Part shown: piece by piece, positions 1-10,279 of the stretch
How positions within the stretch are numbered: position 1 is the stretch's first letter
How the letters are laid out: every line of letters begins with the position of its first letter
Origin: Pholiota molesta
Lineage: Eukaryota > Basidiomycota > Agaricomycetes > Agaricales > Strophariaceae
DNA length: 64,000 nt
Assembly (NCBI GenBank): GCA_014925825.1
Contig: JACGCK010000151.1
Coordinates: 45,750 to 109,749, forward strand
Reading direction: 5' to 3'
Notes under the pieces: generated by a model
What the model was told of the DNA's origin: nothing
Seen by the model: the letters and a program-made list of their open reading frames with translations, nothing else
Database searches by the model: none
Program-made: the position numbers and the translations under genes

Positions 1-77
1 TAGCCAACGGGGGATGTGGTCAGCCACACGTTGCCGCTGTTCCTATGCGTGATCTCATATATATCCCTTATTTGCAG

Positions 78-1730
78 GCACTGTATTTCTCGGTGTGCAT
101 ACCGTCGCGGGGAAGGAAGTCGCCATCAAGCTCGAGCCTGCTGTCGCGAAGCACAGTCCGCTGAAGCAGGAGTCCAAAATTTACAAGACCCTCATGGGGG
201 GGACGGGCGTCCCGTGGATTATGTGGTCTGGGCGGCAGGGAGATTACAACGTCATGATCATCGACCTGCTCGGCCCCTCACTCGAAGATCTCTTCAAACG
301 ATGCAATCGCCACTTCTCGCTCAAGACAGTGCTGCAGCTCGCAGATCAACTGGTACGTAGCCTCTTCTCCTTGCATCCTACGCTGGCCTGCCGGCTGTGT
401 AGCCTAGCGGATATTTCGCGAAAGTTGTACATTCCTGCTGGGGAGTCATGCGGGTAAAGCGCTATAGAGACCCCTCCTGAGTTTCACACTGTTCGCAACT
501 CCGATTGTGTTCGTTCCAGTTATTGTCAAAATGCTAGGCCACCTCGAACTTCTCGTTCAAGTGGCGTTGTCCACTGTTCTGACGGCAAGTGGCACGGCGA
601 AGTGGGGCAGAGCAGACTTGCCACGCAAATAGGGTGATAAATCACATAAATTCTGCTTGAAATCTAGCATGGGATGCAGCTTGGATGCAGCCTCGTGCAC
701 GGCCATTGTCGAACGAGAAGGCGGCCTGTGTCATGCCGCCAAGCTTCATCCAGATGACCTTGCTTGCGACCCCACACCGCCACTTGAGCGAAAACCTCTA
801 GCGGTCTAGCGTTTTGACAATAGCTGTCATAAGTGGAATTCACAGCGCGTGAATGGGGTGTGACCGGGGTTCGCTGCCATTTGCGAGACGCTCAACCAAA
901 AAAAAAAAAATCCTACGCTGGACTTCTTTCATTTTTCATCGATGGGCTGATTCATTTCATCAGATATCGCGCATCGAATTCATCCATTCCAACTCGATCG
1001 TGCACCGTGACATCAAGCCTGCCAACTTCGTCATGGGCACCGGAAAAGCCGCACACATGGTCAACGTCATCGACTTCGGGCTCGCCAAAAAATTCCGCGA
1101 CGCGCGCACGTCCACGCACATCCCGTACAAGCAGGACGAGTTCCACGGTGTGGGCACGTCGCTCTTCGCCGCTATCAACACGCACCTCGGTGTCGGTTCG
1201 TGCTCCTTCCATTTCCCATTCCCGCAGTTTCTGACGTGCGTCGCCCCGCAGAGTCATCAAGACGCGACGACCTCGAGTCCCTAGCGTACATGCTGATCTA
1301 CTTCATCCGCGGCAGCCTCCCCTGGCGCAAGATCCGCGCGCCCGCGGAGCCGCCCCACCTCGACGGCCTCACGCCCTCCGAGCAGGCGCACGTCCGCGCG
1401 CACTACAACCCCGTGTCCACGACCTGGGACCTCATCCGCGACGCGAAGATCGCGAACGAGGAGCGCCTGACGCTCGGCCTGCCGCCCGAGTTCGACGTGC
1501 TCTATCGGTACGCGAGGGAGCTCGAGTTCGACGACCTGCCGGACTACGACGGGCTAAGGAAGCTGTTCAGGGGCCTCGCGGAGAAGGTGGGCGTGGAGTA
1601 TGACGGGGTATATGACTGGAGCGTGCCGGCGGCGGACGGGGCGGGGCGGCATCCCAGCCGGAGTGCGAGCGAGGGCAGCGTGGGCGGGGGGCATCGGTAT
1701 TGTGAGGCGTGCAATGCGCGCCGGAGGTAG
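78..1730 (+). CDS. Casein kinase 1 family Ser/Thr protein kinase (5' end not resolved)
   Basis: Three exons are readable: 78-352, 964-1195 and 1252-1730, joined in phase. The first begins inside the glycine-loop region, so at least one upstream exon is missing; the 3' splice site is at 75-77. Seen: VAIK with the ATP-binding lysine, HRDIKPANF catalytic loop, DFGLAKKF, then INTHLG and [22 protein letters not shown], a run specific to the CK1 family. Family knowledge: CK1 kinases phosphorylate acidic or primed Ser/Thr sites and act in vesicle traffic, DNA repair and nutrient signalling. The substrate-loop stretch before INTHLG (GVGTSLFAA) differs from the usual GTARYAS. The C-terminal tail is short and ends CEACNARRR. 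The first intron is unusually long (611 nt) because of mobile insertions, described separately. Confidence 0.88.
376..921 (+). mobile_element. Poly-A-tailed retroposon-like insertion in the CK1 intron
   Basis: The 11-bp sequence TCCTACGCTGG occurs at 376-386 and again at 911-921. The second copy is directly preceded by 13 A residues (898-910). Removing one copy plus the intervening DNA leaves a normal-size intron of about 75 nt. This is the arrangement expected of a SINE- or LINE-type insertion with target-site duplication and 3' poly-A. TAGCCTAGCGG at 400-410 resembles a pol III A box, and GGTTCGCTGCC near 868-880 is a weak B-box match but lies far away, so a tRNA origin is only a suggestion. 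No coding sequence is visible. A MITE sits inside it. Confidence 0.65.
523..820. mobile_element. TA-flanked MITE nested in the CK1-intron insertion
   Basis: The ends are TTGTCAAAATGCTAGGCC and, reverse-complemented, TTGTCAAAACGCTAGACC. The imperfect inverted repeat continues inward for more than 40 bp and includes TCAAGTGGCG on both sides. TA dinucleotides flank at 521-522 and 821-822. At 298 bp with no reading frame it fits a non-autonomous Tc1/mariner-type element. It lies wholly within the poly-A-tailed insertion, so it arrived later or was carried in with it. Confidence 0.7.
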
Positions 1731-2803
1731 GGGTGGTGAGGGGCGGCGTGCCCGGGCGCATCGGGGGACGGTGTGCATTGCCTGCCGGACTGGGGTCTAC
1801 GTGTGTCTGGCCCCCGGATCTCTGCGTCGTCAGATACCGCCGCGCCCATCCTGGGGCACCCCGCTCATAGGCTCTGTCCCTCGGTGCATGTGGCCTGCGA
1901 AAATACTTCACCCGTCCACGACGCGTCGGCCGCTCCGACCCTGCGCCGTCCATGCTCCGGGCGGCTGCTCCGTTTTCCCCCTCGTGTGGGCTCCGCGTTG
2001 GGACCCACCCTCCTCCGTTGTCTTTGAGTCAGAACAAGCAAGCGTCTCACCCGTTCGTGGTCCGCATTTTGTCGACCGTCGGATGCGCAATCAAGTCGGA
2101 TGGCGCGCTTGTGAGGTGGCTGGCTCGCCGGGCTTCCCTTATGTTTTTCTATTAGGTGTGTCTTGAAAGGTCCTTTAATGTTTTGCTGCATCGCTGACGT
2201 GGTTTGGTGTCTGCTTCTTTTTTTTTTTTTGCGCAGCGCGAGTGCGATTGGGTTTCTGCTGCGCTTGCGATTATCTTCCACCCGACTACCTACTGGCGTT
2301 TCTGCGCTTGTTGTTCCGCCGCGACCGCGTCCTTGGGTGGGTACTTTCGGGCCGTCTTTTCACTTTTTACATACCTAGCTCCCTCGTTGAACTGCTGTGT
2401 ATCTTGCTGTGCTTGCTTCTTGCTCTTGTTGCTTTCTTAGCTTCTTTTTCTCTTTCCTTCTTTCCTTCCTTTGGTCTTTCTTGCTTCCTTTGGATTTTTT
2501 TTGACTTTTTGACTTTTTCTTCTTGGTATGGATGGATGATTGGCCCTTGGGAGGTGGTATTTGCTATAAATATTTACGATCACCCTAATTTGTACGAATT
2601 TATGAGGTTATGTATGTACGTAGATGCTGTATATAACATATGTGTGTGTGTGTTCTATGACTGACTGGTCTTCTGGATCACTGGTGCAACGAGGTAGAGG
2701 CGGACAGCCGGGCCGGCAGCCCCACTTCCGATTTTGGACTCCGATGTACGTGGCGACCACCACCACCGCTTGCCCACCGACGTTGACGTCCTGCTGGCGA
2801 ACT
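1731..2803. other. Intergenic region, pyrimidine-rich
   Basis: This is the 3' flank of the CK1 gene followed by the probable promoter of the p24 gene. A T- and C-rich stretch (about 2380-2525) and a TATAAATA-like site near 2564 precede the p24 start. Reading frames here are low-complexity and lack codon structure. No gene is supported. Confidence 0.5.
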
Positions 2804-3795
2804 ATGCCGTCGCTGCTCCATTTCCTCTCTTCTTTCTTCGTCTTCCTTTCCCTCTCGGTTGCGGTTAAGGCCTCAGCGCTGACGACGACCATCGCGCCCA
2901 ACGAGCGGATATGTTTCTTTGCGGATGTTGATAAAGTTGGGGAGAAGATTGGGGTAATTATTCGATGTTTTTTGGATGTGGTGGGGATGTGGATATGTGC
3001 TGACACTTTTTTTTTTTTTGGCTTTTGGAACGTAGTTCTATTACGCTGTACGTCAAATCACTTCCCTCTCGCTCTGTCTAAAAGCAACCACTCACCCTCC
3101 CCCGCCCCGGCGCACAGGTGCAATCCGGCGGCTCCTTCGACATCGACTTCGACATCAAGGACCCGAACCAGAAGGTGCTCCTCGACGGCGAGCGCGAGCG
3201 GCAGGGCGACTACGTGCTGACCGCGAACACCGTGGGCGAGTACGCCTTCTGCTTCGAGAACGACATGTCGACGCTCACGGACAAGCTCGTCGACTTCGAC
3301 ATCATGGTCGAGAGCGAGCCACGGCGCGAGCCGCCCGCGAAGCCCGGCCAGATCGCGGAGCAGACGAGCGCGCTGGAGGAGAGCGTGTTCCGCCTGAATG
3401 GGATGCTGCTGAATATTAAGAGGATGCAGAAGCAGTGCGTGAAGCGTTTCTTTTTTTGTGTGTATGTTGGGCTGATGGTGGTGCAGTCATCATACGCAGG
3501 AGAACCGCGGGTTCTCTATCGTCAAATCGACACAAAAGTGCGTTTTTGTTCTCGCCCCGGGCCTATCCCTCTCAATTCTAACCGCCATTTCTACAGCCGT
3601 CTCTTCTGGTACGCCATCCTCGAGAGTCTCGGCGTTATCGCCATGGCCGTGTACGTCTCCCCCTCCCTATCCCCCACCCTTCCTTTATGTTCCATCTTGC
3701 CTCCTGGACGCGTCTGACCTCCATCTGTCCCCAGGCTCCAGGTGTACATCCTCCAGACGTTCTTCACGAAGACGGGCCGGCGGTACAAGGTGTAG
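2804..3795 (+). CDS. p24 family (EMP24/GP25L/TMED) cargo receptor
   Basis: Six exons (2804-2953, 3036-3047, 3118-3434, 3487-3537, 3597-3650, 3735-3795) give 214 aa with phase kept throughout. The start ATG opens a hydrophobic signal peptide (LLHFLSSFFVFLSLSVAV). The GOLD domain follows, with paired cysteines in ERICFF and EYAFCFEND. A membrane-proximal coiled coil (about residues 115-160) leads to a transmembrane segment (FWYAILESLGVIAMAVLQVYI) and a short cytosolic tail FFTKTGRRYKV with the FF motif used for COPII binding. Family knowledge: p24 proteins form oligomers in COPI and COPII vesicles and select cargo between ER and Golgi. Exon 2 is only 12 nt and encodes FYYA, residues needed to complete the conserved KIGFYYAVQSGG stretch. 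Confidence 0.88.
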
Positions 3796-4480
3796 AATTG
3801 CGCCCTGCTTCATGTATTTATGCCATTTTTGTTCTCTCCCTCTCGGATCGCATTATATTCAATCTATCATTATGGATCTCTTGTTTCCCGCGGAAAGTCG
3901 CCTGGGCTGTGCGCGGGGTACATTGAACTTGCATGTGAGGCGGTTTCTTGCGAACGATGATTACTGCCTTCAGGATCACTGCTGGACACTGAAGCGATAA
4001 CGTCCTTGACTTGGGCGGCCGGAATTTTAGAATAGTAGCTGCTTGCCCACATGGGAACCATAAACTGGCGAGCAATATTTCGAAACAGCGAGGGTACTGA
4101 CCTGCTTGCGTCAATGCATATGAGCGCAGCACCGAATGTTGAATGAGGGTCAGTGACGCTCGCACAGGCGCGAAAGCTGCTTGATTCTGTTTGATTCTGC
4201 GCGTATTATGTGAAAATCTGAGCGGAGCTATGGACTTGCCACTCCGCTCATCTCGGCGGTCCTCATGTGGAGATACCCTCCTTGCGCACGCTACGTCTCA
4301 TACATGCTCCCCGTTCTTTAATCGCGATTTTATCTGGCATCTATAGTTGAAGTTTGGTCAGAACGGATATGCAGTGACAGAGGGTAAGTAGAATATCTAT
4401 CCGAGAGACATCGCTAGCTAGTACGTAGAAGTCAGTTAACCCGCAAGAAACACCAGTGATTGGCTACCAAAGCGCGTCAT
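3796..4480. other. Intergenic region
   Basis: No open frame here has recognisable protein features. A short GTTTAAC tandem (about 4490-4508) lies just beyond its right end. Confidence 0.4.
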
Positions 4481-4524
4481 GTCTACAGGTTAACGTTTAA
4501 CGTTTAACCCCAAGCCGACCCCAA

Positions 4525-4610
4525 GCTCACGTAGCGGCCCTCGCCAGGAGAAAAAGCCTCTACAGCATTGACGATCCGATATCCAGGGCTAGCGCTGACT
4601 TTCCTGTTCA
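4525..4610 (+). repeat. Diverged copy of the phosphotransferase 5' flank
   Basis: The run around GCCCTCGCCAGGAGAAAAAG and the following GATATCCAGGGCTAG match, with scattered changes, the sequence just upstream of the AIM9-like genes at about 16615-16680 (+) and 30515-30570 (-). It is a detached fragment, not followed here by a phosphotransferase coding region. Confidence 0.5.
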
Positions 4611-4641
4611 ATACACAAATGACCCCTGTTGCTGCGCTTTC

Positions 4642-5310
4642 ATGACATCTACGGACTCGCTCGCCCCTCTTGAGCCTTTCAAATGGACCTCTAGATCTCT
4701 TGATGGACGAACTATCATTCGAGAAATTGTCGAAGCAGCAGTTCCGCAATGGCCAGCCCCTCGCGACTCTCAAATAGACTGCTGCGCACACGCTCTTCAA
4801 GGCATTCTGACGATTCTCATTGCGTCGACTGGCTAGGGAAAGACCTCCGCCTTTTTCATTCCGATACTTGTCCTAAAACACTTCCAAAAGCACCCACATC
4901 CCCGAGTCAAAGCACCGTATGTTTCTCCAGTTGCTCTAGTAGTGACACATCTCATAGAGCTTGGAAATGTTCATGTATGTTCTATTTCTTATTCTTCATT
5001 TGATTAATGTTCAAATCTTACTTTTAGGTTGTCGAAATCTCTCAATATTTTATTTGGCATTAGTGCGATCTCTCACAGCGCCGAGAGCCTGGAAGCGGCT
5101 CAATCACAGGGAGCGACCTTCTGAAGGAAGTCCGAGCAGGCAAATGGTCTGTCGTCTTGCTCTCAGCAGAACGACTTATCTCATACCAAATCGATGCGAT
5201 CATTCGCAATGAACGCGATAACCTCGACTTGCTCAGAATCGACGAAGCGCATGTCTTGGTGCCATGGGGAAATGATTTCCGTCAATCAAATCTATTATCA
5301 TTTGATTTAT
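4642..5310 (+). pseudogene. RecQ-like DEAH-box helicase remnant
   Basis: The frame opens MTSTDSLAPLEPFKW and runs into a nucleotide-binding motif ILIASTG-stop-GKT, where TGG appears to have become TAG at about 4834. In shifted frames the expected helicase order continues: SAFFIPILVLKHFQKHP, a PYVSPVALVVTHL-like segment, then VLLSAERLISYQIDAIIRNERDN and a motif II RIDEAHVLVPWGNDFRQSNL. A stop follows and the downstream helicase domain is not recognised. This matches the N-terminal half of RecQ-type helicases common in agaricomycetes. The stop in Walker A, the frameshifts and the truncation mark it as dead. The mariner-type element begins about 100 bp further on. Confidence 0.6.
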
Positions 5311-5341
5311 AAGGCCTATTTTAGGAGACTACTGTCTCCCG

Positions 5342-5404
5342 CACACACGGCGGACATTCAACTGTCAAGTCGGGCCGGTTCTTGCGCTGTTATGTTATGC
5401 AGAG
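5342..5404 (-). repeat. Inverted match to 11378-11437
   Basis: About 60 bp containing GGACATTCAACTGTCAAG and TTGCGCTGTTATGTTATGCAGA recur in reverse orientation at 11378-11437 with small differences. The block ends at the insertion point of the mariner-type element, so it is probably part of the pre-insertion target sequence. Confidence 0.5.
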
Positions 5405-5649
5405 TTACAGCTGATTCCGAAAACTATGTCAGTCGCACTTTTTTTTTGCTCGCTCGAGCATTCATATGTAGCCAATATACGATATTGAGGTACAGCCGCA
5501 TTTGGGAAAAGGCATGATAAACGGCTGATATGACTCCAATCCCATGTGCATGCTGCTCCCGCGCGGTAATTATTCGAGAGCCCGGAGGACTCTTCAATGT
5601 TGAAGCTTCAAGCTTCAAGCTGTCTTTGGCATCGTACACATTCACTTCC

Positions 5650-7671
5650 ATGTATCCTAACAATTCAAACCACACTCCTTACAACTTTGATAATTTCTCT
5701 TATACTAATTCTGATAATGTCTTTCAAGACTTTTCACCGGCGGAAGACCTCTATTCCGAGCAAAATCTCAGTGACCTTGAAACTGAGGTATTAGGTTTGT
5801 GTTCCATCGTTTATGGTGACAGCATTCAGATCATACGAGAGCATGAAGACTGACATTGTGGCTTTCCATCAAATAGGACATGCTCTTGGAGAGATTCCGC
5901 GGCCAACGTCCTCAGCGAACACCGCCGTTGCTGATGCCACGGTTCCCGCGGCCGGTGCACACAGCATTTCTGGCGCTTTCGAGCCACATCAACCCGCGCC
6001 CGACTTGTCAACCAACTTCGACGACGCGCATTCCCGATATCTGACCTCCCATAATGCCACTCCCTTGTTCCCAATCCCACCATCCGTTCCCTCTCAACGC
6101 ACCTTGCACAAGGTTCCGACACGTCCAATCTTTCCAAATTTAGATCGTCATGAAGACCAGTTTGCCGCGGCTGCACGAAAAGTACCACGACGAGACAACA
6201 CCCCGCCTGCCAGTGGCAAGACCCTCAAGCGTGACTCTTCAGAAGTGGTCTCACCGACTAGCACCTCAGCCCCGAAGCCGCGCAAGGTGAAGCGTACGAT
6301 GGGAAAGGCAAGGGATTCATCTGATGATGAGGTCGGGTCTGAAGTAGTTGCTGCCGAATTCGAGCTCGTCATCCATGTCCACAGACCTCCCAAACCTACC
6401 GCCACTTCTGCAGGTCGTCGAAAGATGAGCGCTAAGCCTGCAAAAGTTGAACCGGTCATTTTTGGTCCAGCAGCATCGAATACGGATGCCTCGTGGAAGG
6501 ATTTTCTTCGCATCTTGGCTGAGCTTCTGGACACAACAACAGCACTCCTAGCTACACACTCATTCCAGTGGAAGTATCTCAAACCTGGAAACTGCCCATG
6601 GCTCCCTCTTGGGAACGAGAACGCATACCGTTCACTTACACGCCAGTTGCGAGAGCCTCCCAAGAATGTCTCTGGGTCCTATATCGTTGTCAAGATGGAT
6701 GCGCCGGTTCAGAAACCAGTCGATCGCTCAAAGGTATGGTTCTCATTATCTAAAATCTCCACGCTGAAGCTGATTACTGAATTGGAAAGCCTTGGGCCCT
6801 TTCGGATGCTCAAGACCAAACTCGACGGATTGATGATGAGGATGATGAAGACTTTGATGATGCTCGCAAAGGAAAGAAGGTATTTTTTGTCATTCAAACT
6901 GAATGCTCCTTAACTCATGCTTTCTTTTCAAGACAAATTTTGACAATGGTGTGGCTGAGCTTCTCGCAGCACTTGAAGAGAAATATGCTGCTGGCAACTG
7001 CCTGGTCCACCCCAATGTTGAATGTTTTCATCATCGTACAACTGATCACCATTTTGAACTCACACGTGCACGCAAGGTTTTCTGGGCTGCCAAGATTGTG
7101 AGTTCAAGTTGTATAACTTTTGAAACAGACCTTACTTATGAGCAATCAGCAAGATGGAAAGGCATCACTCTTTGTTCCGCCACTATCAACAAACCTATTC
7201 AATGTAAAGGGCGCAACAAAGACACCCAAAACACCTGCCCCAGTTACACCGACTCCTGCTCATTCTACGATGATGGGTGGCCACCCACTCGGCCCATATA
7301 CTCCTCAACCTTATGGCTATCCTCCTCCAATTCCTTATCCAAATTACTTATACCCACCTCCTCCTCCTCCATACTATGCCAACCCTCCTCAGGCTGGTCC
7401 ATCTAATACTACCCACCGCTCACATCATCATGACTTTTCGCCTCCTCGCTCTTCCCCTCCTTTGCCAGGTGGATCAATTGAAGAGTTCTGCGAGCAGTAT
7501 GGGCTGAGTGATTTGGTCAGTATGGGTCTCAAAGATCTTGGGTTTGAGATCGGTGATGATCTTTCATTGGTTAAGGATGCCCAATGGGCAAATGTTAATA
7601 TTCCACCTCTCACTGTTCACCATATCATCCGATATTATTGCAAGTACAAAGAGCTTTTGCGTAGAAATTGA
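5650..7671 (+). CDS. Transposon passenger protein with His/Cys and C-terminal SAM-like regions, function unknown
   Basis: Five exons (5650-5787, ~5840-6733, 6790-6879, 6933-7097, 7150-7671) all join in phase 0 and give about 602 aa. The first 3' splice site is the least certain, and an upstream in-frame start at 5530 is possible. In order: a disordered Ser/Thr/Pro-rich part with basic patches (PRKVKRTMGK); an acidic tract DDEDDEDFDD; a CLVHPNVECFHH...HFELTRARKVFWAAKI segment with spaced Cys/His; a Pro/Tyr-rich linker; and a C-terminal helical region from IEEFCEQYGL to KYKELLRRN resembling a SAM domain. Proteins with this Cys/His plus SAM-like layout are, from memory, repeated in agaricomycete genomes without known function. 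Its place between the inverted repeats makes it transposon cargo. Confidence 0.65.
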
Positions 7672-7790
7672 TATCACTCTATTTTCTTGATATTTCACTG
7701 ATAATTATACCCAGATACCCATCCACCTTATTCACATATATTTTACTTATACTTTGCTAACTCTTTTAATACAACTAATTTCTGCAAATT

Positions 7791-8927
7791 TTATACATAA
7801 CCAGAGTGCGCAAACCAACCTTTTGCCATCTCTGGAGTGACATGGCCACATGCTTCTAGTAAATCGAGTTCAGGTGTATCACTATGCATCATATGCTTCC
7901 AATGTCTTCTGATCCATGCTTTGACTGAACTGAAGGATTCTTCAATTGGGTTCAAGTCGGGAGAATATGGAGGAAGAAATAGAAGCATACATCCTATTGA
8001 ATATTGAGTTTACAATTGCAATAGAGAATGAGTTGTAAATCTAACCATGCGCTTCAACCATTTCAGCTAAAAATTTGCTTTTATGAATAGCACAGTTGTC
8101 CAAAATCAAAACACTCCGATCTTGAGGGTACGGATTCATCTGAGGCAGCTAAGCAGAATTAGAAATAAGCTAGCATAAAGTCATCAATCAACATTGAACT
8201 GACATACAATTTCATCAACAATAAAGTCAAAGAATTCATTACCGTCAACAGATCCATGGACTGCCCGAGTTCCAATAAAACCTTGAACACTGATGGCTGC
8301 AAGGAGACTGTAACGTTCCCCTCGCACAAAGTTAGCTTCTGTTATTGCACGATGCCCTGTCGGTGCACGTCCACGTTTTCGAAAGATCGTACGTTCATCT
8401 TTGCTCGACTCGTCTGCCGTAATAATCATGGATGCAACAAGGTTCTCCCTCACGAACTCCCTAAATTTCTCCCTTGCCACTTCATCTCTTTCAGACGCAG
8501 CTTTCCGCAGGATCTTGTATGAGATGCTGACATCGCGCAGTAGAACATGCAGAGCCGTCTTGGATATAGATAGTTCGTGCGCGATGGCAATCCAGTCTTG
8601 AATTTCGTCGAGATACATTTCAGGTGCCTCTTGAAGGAGCGTGAATAGATCATGAGTTTGGTCAGCATTGAGAATACGGGGACGTCCTCGAGAGGGATTG
8701 GGAGGCCGAGTAATTGAGCCGTAGTTTTCCAGACTGTGTCTCCAACGGTAGATACTGCGCTCGGAAACCCCGAAGATTTTTGCCACATCACATGCATCCG
8801 GTAGATCACCATGGTCAAGTAGCCATAACACTCGAAACTTCAAGTCTTCACTGATGAATCGATAAACCATTGTCTTGTGGTGAGAATGGGTCAAGAATGG
8901 GTTGTCCGATGAAGCGTCGTCGTCCAA
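7791..8927 (-). CDS. Tc1/mariner-like DDE transposase (DD34E)
   Basis: Three exons (8927-8208, about 8146-8045, about 7992-7791) read in phase from MDDDASSDNPF to AHSGYV. The N-terminal half holds a helix-turn-helix (DVAKIFGVSERSIYRWRHSL) and a GRPRILN linker typical of the pogo/Tc1-type DNA-binding region. The catalytic core shows ITADESSKDERT (first Asp), SVLILDNCAIH (second Asp) and YSPDLNPIEES (Glu); 34 residues separate the second Asp from the Glu, as in Tc1-like enzymes. No internal stop is seen outside the two small introns, so it may be active. It would cut at the TA-flanked inverted repeats of its own element. Confidence 0.87.
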
Positions 8928-9179
8928 TATCTTATCATAATCTGATCAAGCGATCAGTGGCACAGATCCACTTAGCGACGGCGGTCGGCAACGGTCTTCC
9001 AAATGCGGGTGTACCTCAATATCGTATATTGGCTACATATGAATGATCGAGCGAGCAAAAAAAAGTGCGACTGACATAGTTTTCGGAATCAGCTGTAATC
9101 TATGAGTCATATAATGTCAGCTTTCCCGTCACACTTTAGCAGATGTCACGCTACAAACTCGGACGCGACAAATGGACCT

Positions 9180-9345
9180 CGGACTCGACAAACATCGTTC
9201 TGTGCGAACGATGTTTGACTCGGAGGAACTGCTCGAACATCGTTCCCTGTGCACGACGTTTGACGCTGTTTGACGATATCGTCCCGTGCGCACGATATTT
9301 GACGCACTTATTTGACGAGTGCGTCAAATATAGTGCCGTGTGCAC
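9180..9345. repeat. Cluster of short hairpins with a shared GTTTGAC motif
   Basis: One perfect 11-bp stem (9190-9200 with 9206-9216, loop TGTGC) and one perfect 8-bp stem (9301-9308 with 9318-9325) flank two imperfect ones built around ACATCGT...ACGACGT and ATATCGT...ACGATAT. Loops contain variants of CCGTGYGC, and each hairpin is followed by TTTGAC. No coding role is visible. Confidence 0.55.
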
Positions 9346-9434
9346 GCATCAGCAAATCTTGGTTTTGGCATTAGCAACAACTAACCCTCACGGCCAACGC
9401 CAAAGCAGCGGAATCCCAGATTAATAAACTAAAG

Positions 9435-9764
9435 ATGGAAAACGACGACCTTCGCGAAGCTCTCGCACACTCCGAGGCTGCAGGCGCCAACGAGGCCCGC
9501 CGTCTACAGGACATCCTCGCGCTCGAGCACACGGAGCACGACGAGAAAACCGTCGAGCTCCAGGAGCAGGTTCACTAGCTAACCACCAAGCTCAATGCGC
9601 AAGATGATCGCATCCGACGCCTGGAGCGCGAGATGAACGAGGTGCAAGAACAGGCGCGCGAGGTTGATGCACGCAACTGCGATCTCAAACAGCAGCTCTC
9701 GCGGCACGACGACGTCATCGGAAAATCCGCTGCGCAGGTCGAGGAGAAAGACGGGCACATCCAG
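9435..9764 (+). pseudogene. Coiled-coil protein remnant
   Basis: One frame reads MENDDLREALAHSEAAG through a long charged heptad-like region to VEEKDGHIQ, broken by a TAG at about 9576 (QEQVH-stop-LTTKLNAQ). The heptads continue unchanged after the stop, so the TAG is probably a lesion. A GTGTGTGT donor-like site follows at 9765, but downstream sequence does not resume a convincing protein. The family cannot be named from a coiled coil alone. Confidence 0.4.
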
Positions 9765-10279
9765 GTGTGTGTATCTTCACTCGTCTCCCCTCTCTCAGTA
9801 GTACGTTTACAGCAGTCAGCTAGGCACCACGGCGCCGTACGGAGGCTACTCACGGCGTGGTTCGGACGACAACAAAAGCACGCGCGGCTGGCAAGGGAGG
9901 AGGAGGATCGGGCCACGTCTGTGTCGCTGCGCGAACAGCTGCAGCTGTGTGGCGCCTGTGGGTACTATTGCAGTCGTTCAACCCGGGCGAGGCGAATGAG
10001 GGTTGGGCGAGACACTCGAGCACGAAGGGAACGCCGCGGGTGGTGTTCCAGGATTCATTTACTGTAGTTACAATCTTTGTATTATAGACTTAGTGAATGA
10101 AATCCAGTTTTTAATATATGATTGAATTATGATGATTGATCTAATGTACTAGCTCGTTCCCTTGCGTTGCATGGCCATGGTGTTCAATGTATTTGTTTTT
10201 ACAGTTTTTATATACTCTTTCATAGTTCAATAATGTAACAATAATCGGATCGCATTAACTGAACCTACAAAGATTGTAA

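Larger units (their letters stand above)
5408..9095. mobile_element. Tc1/mariner-type transposon with a passenger gene
   Basis: The outer ends are CAGCTGATTCCG... on the left and its reverse complement on the right, each flanked by TA (5406-5407, 9096-9097). The terminal inverted repeats are ~95 bp (5408-5503, 9001-9095) and differ only by two substitutions and one T in a homopolymer. Inside are a DDE transposase on the minus strand and a five-exon passenger gene on the plus strand, converging near 7700. Tc1/mariner elements are usually 1.3-2.4 kb, so 3688 bp with an extra gene is large. Near-identical ends and apparently intact genes suggest recent movement. Confidence 0.82.

Noticed and set aside
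1544..2281. Several GC-rich frames over and after the CK1 last exon, both strands
   Set aside because: Shadows of the CK1 exon and of low-complexity 3' sequence.
4491..4510. Interstitial telomere-like GTTTAAC repeats
   Set aside because: Only about three units and not a known fungal telomere repeat (usually TTAGGG).
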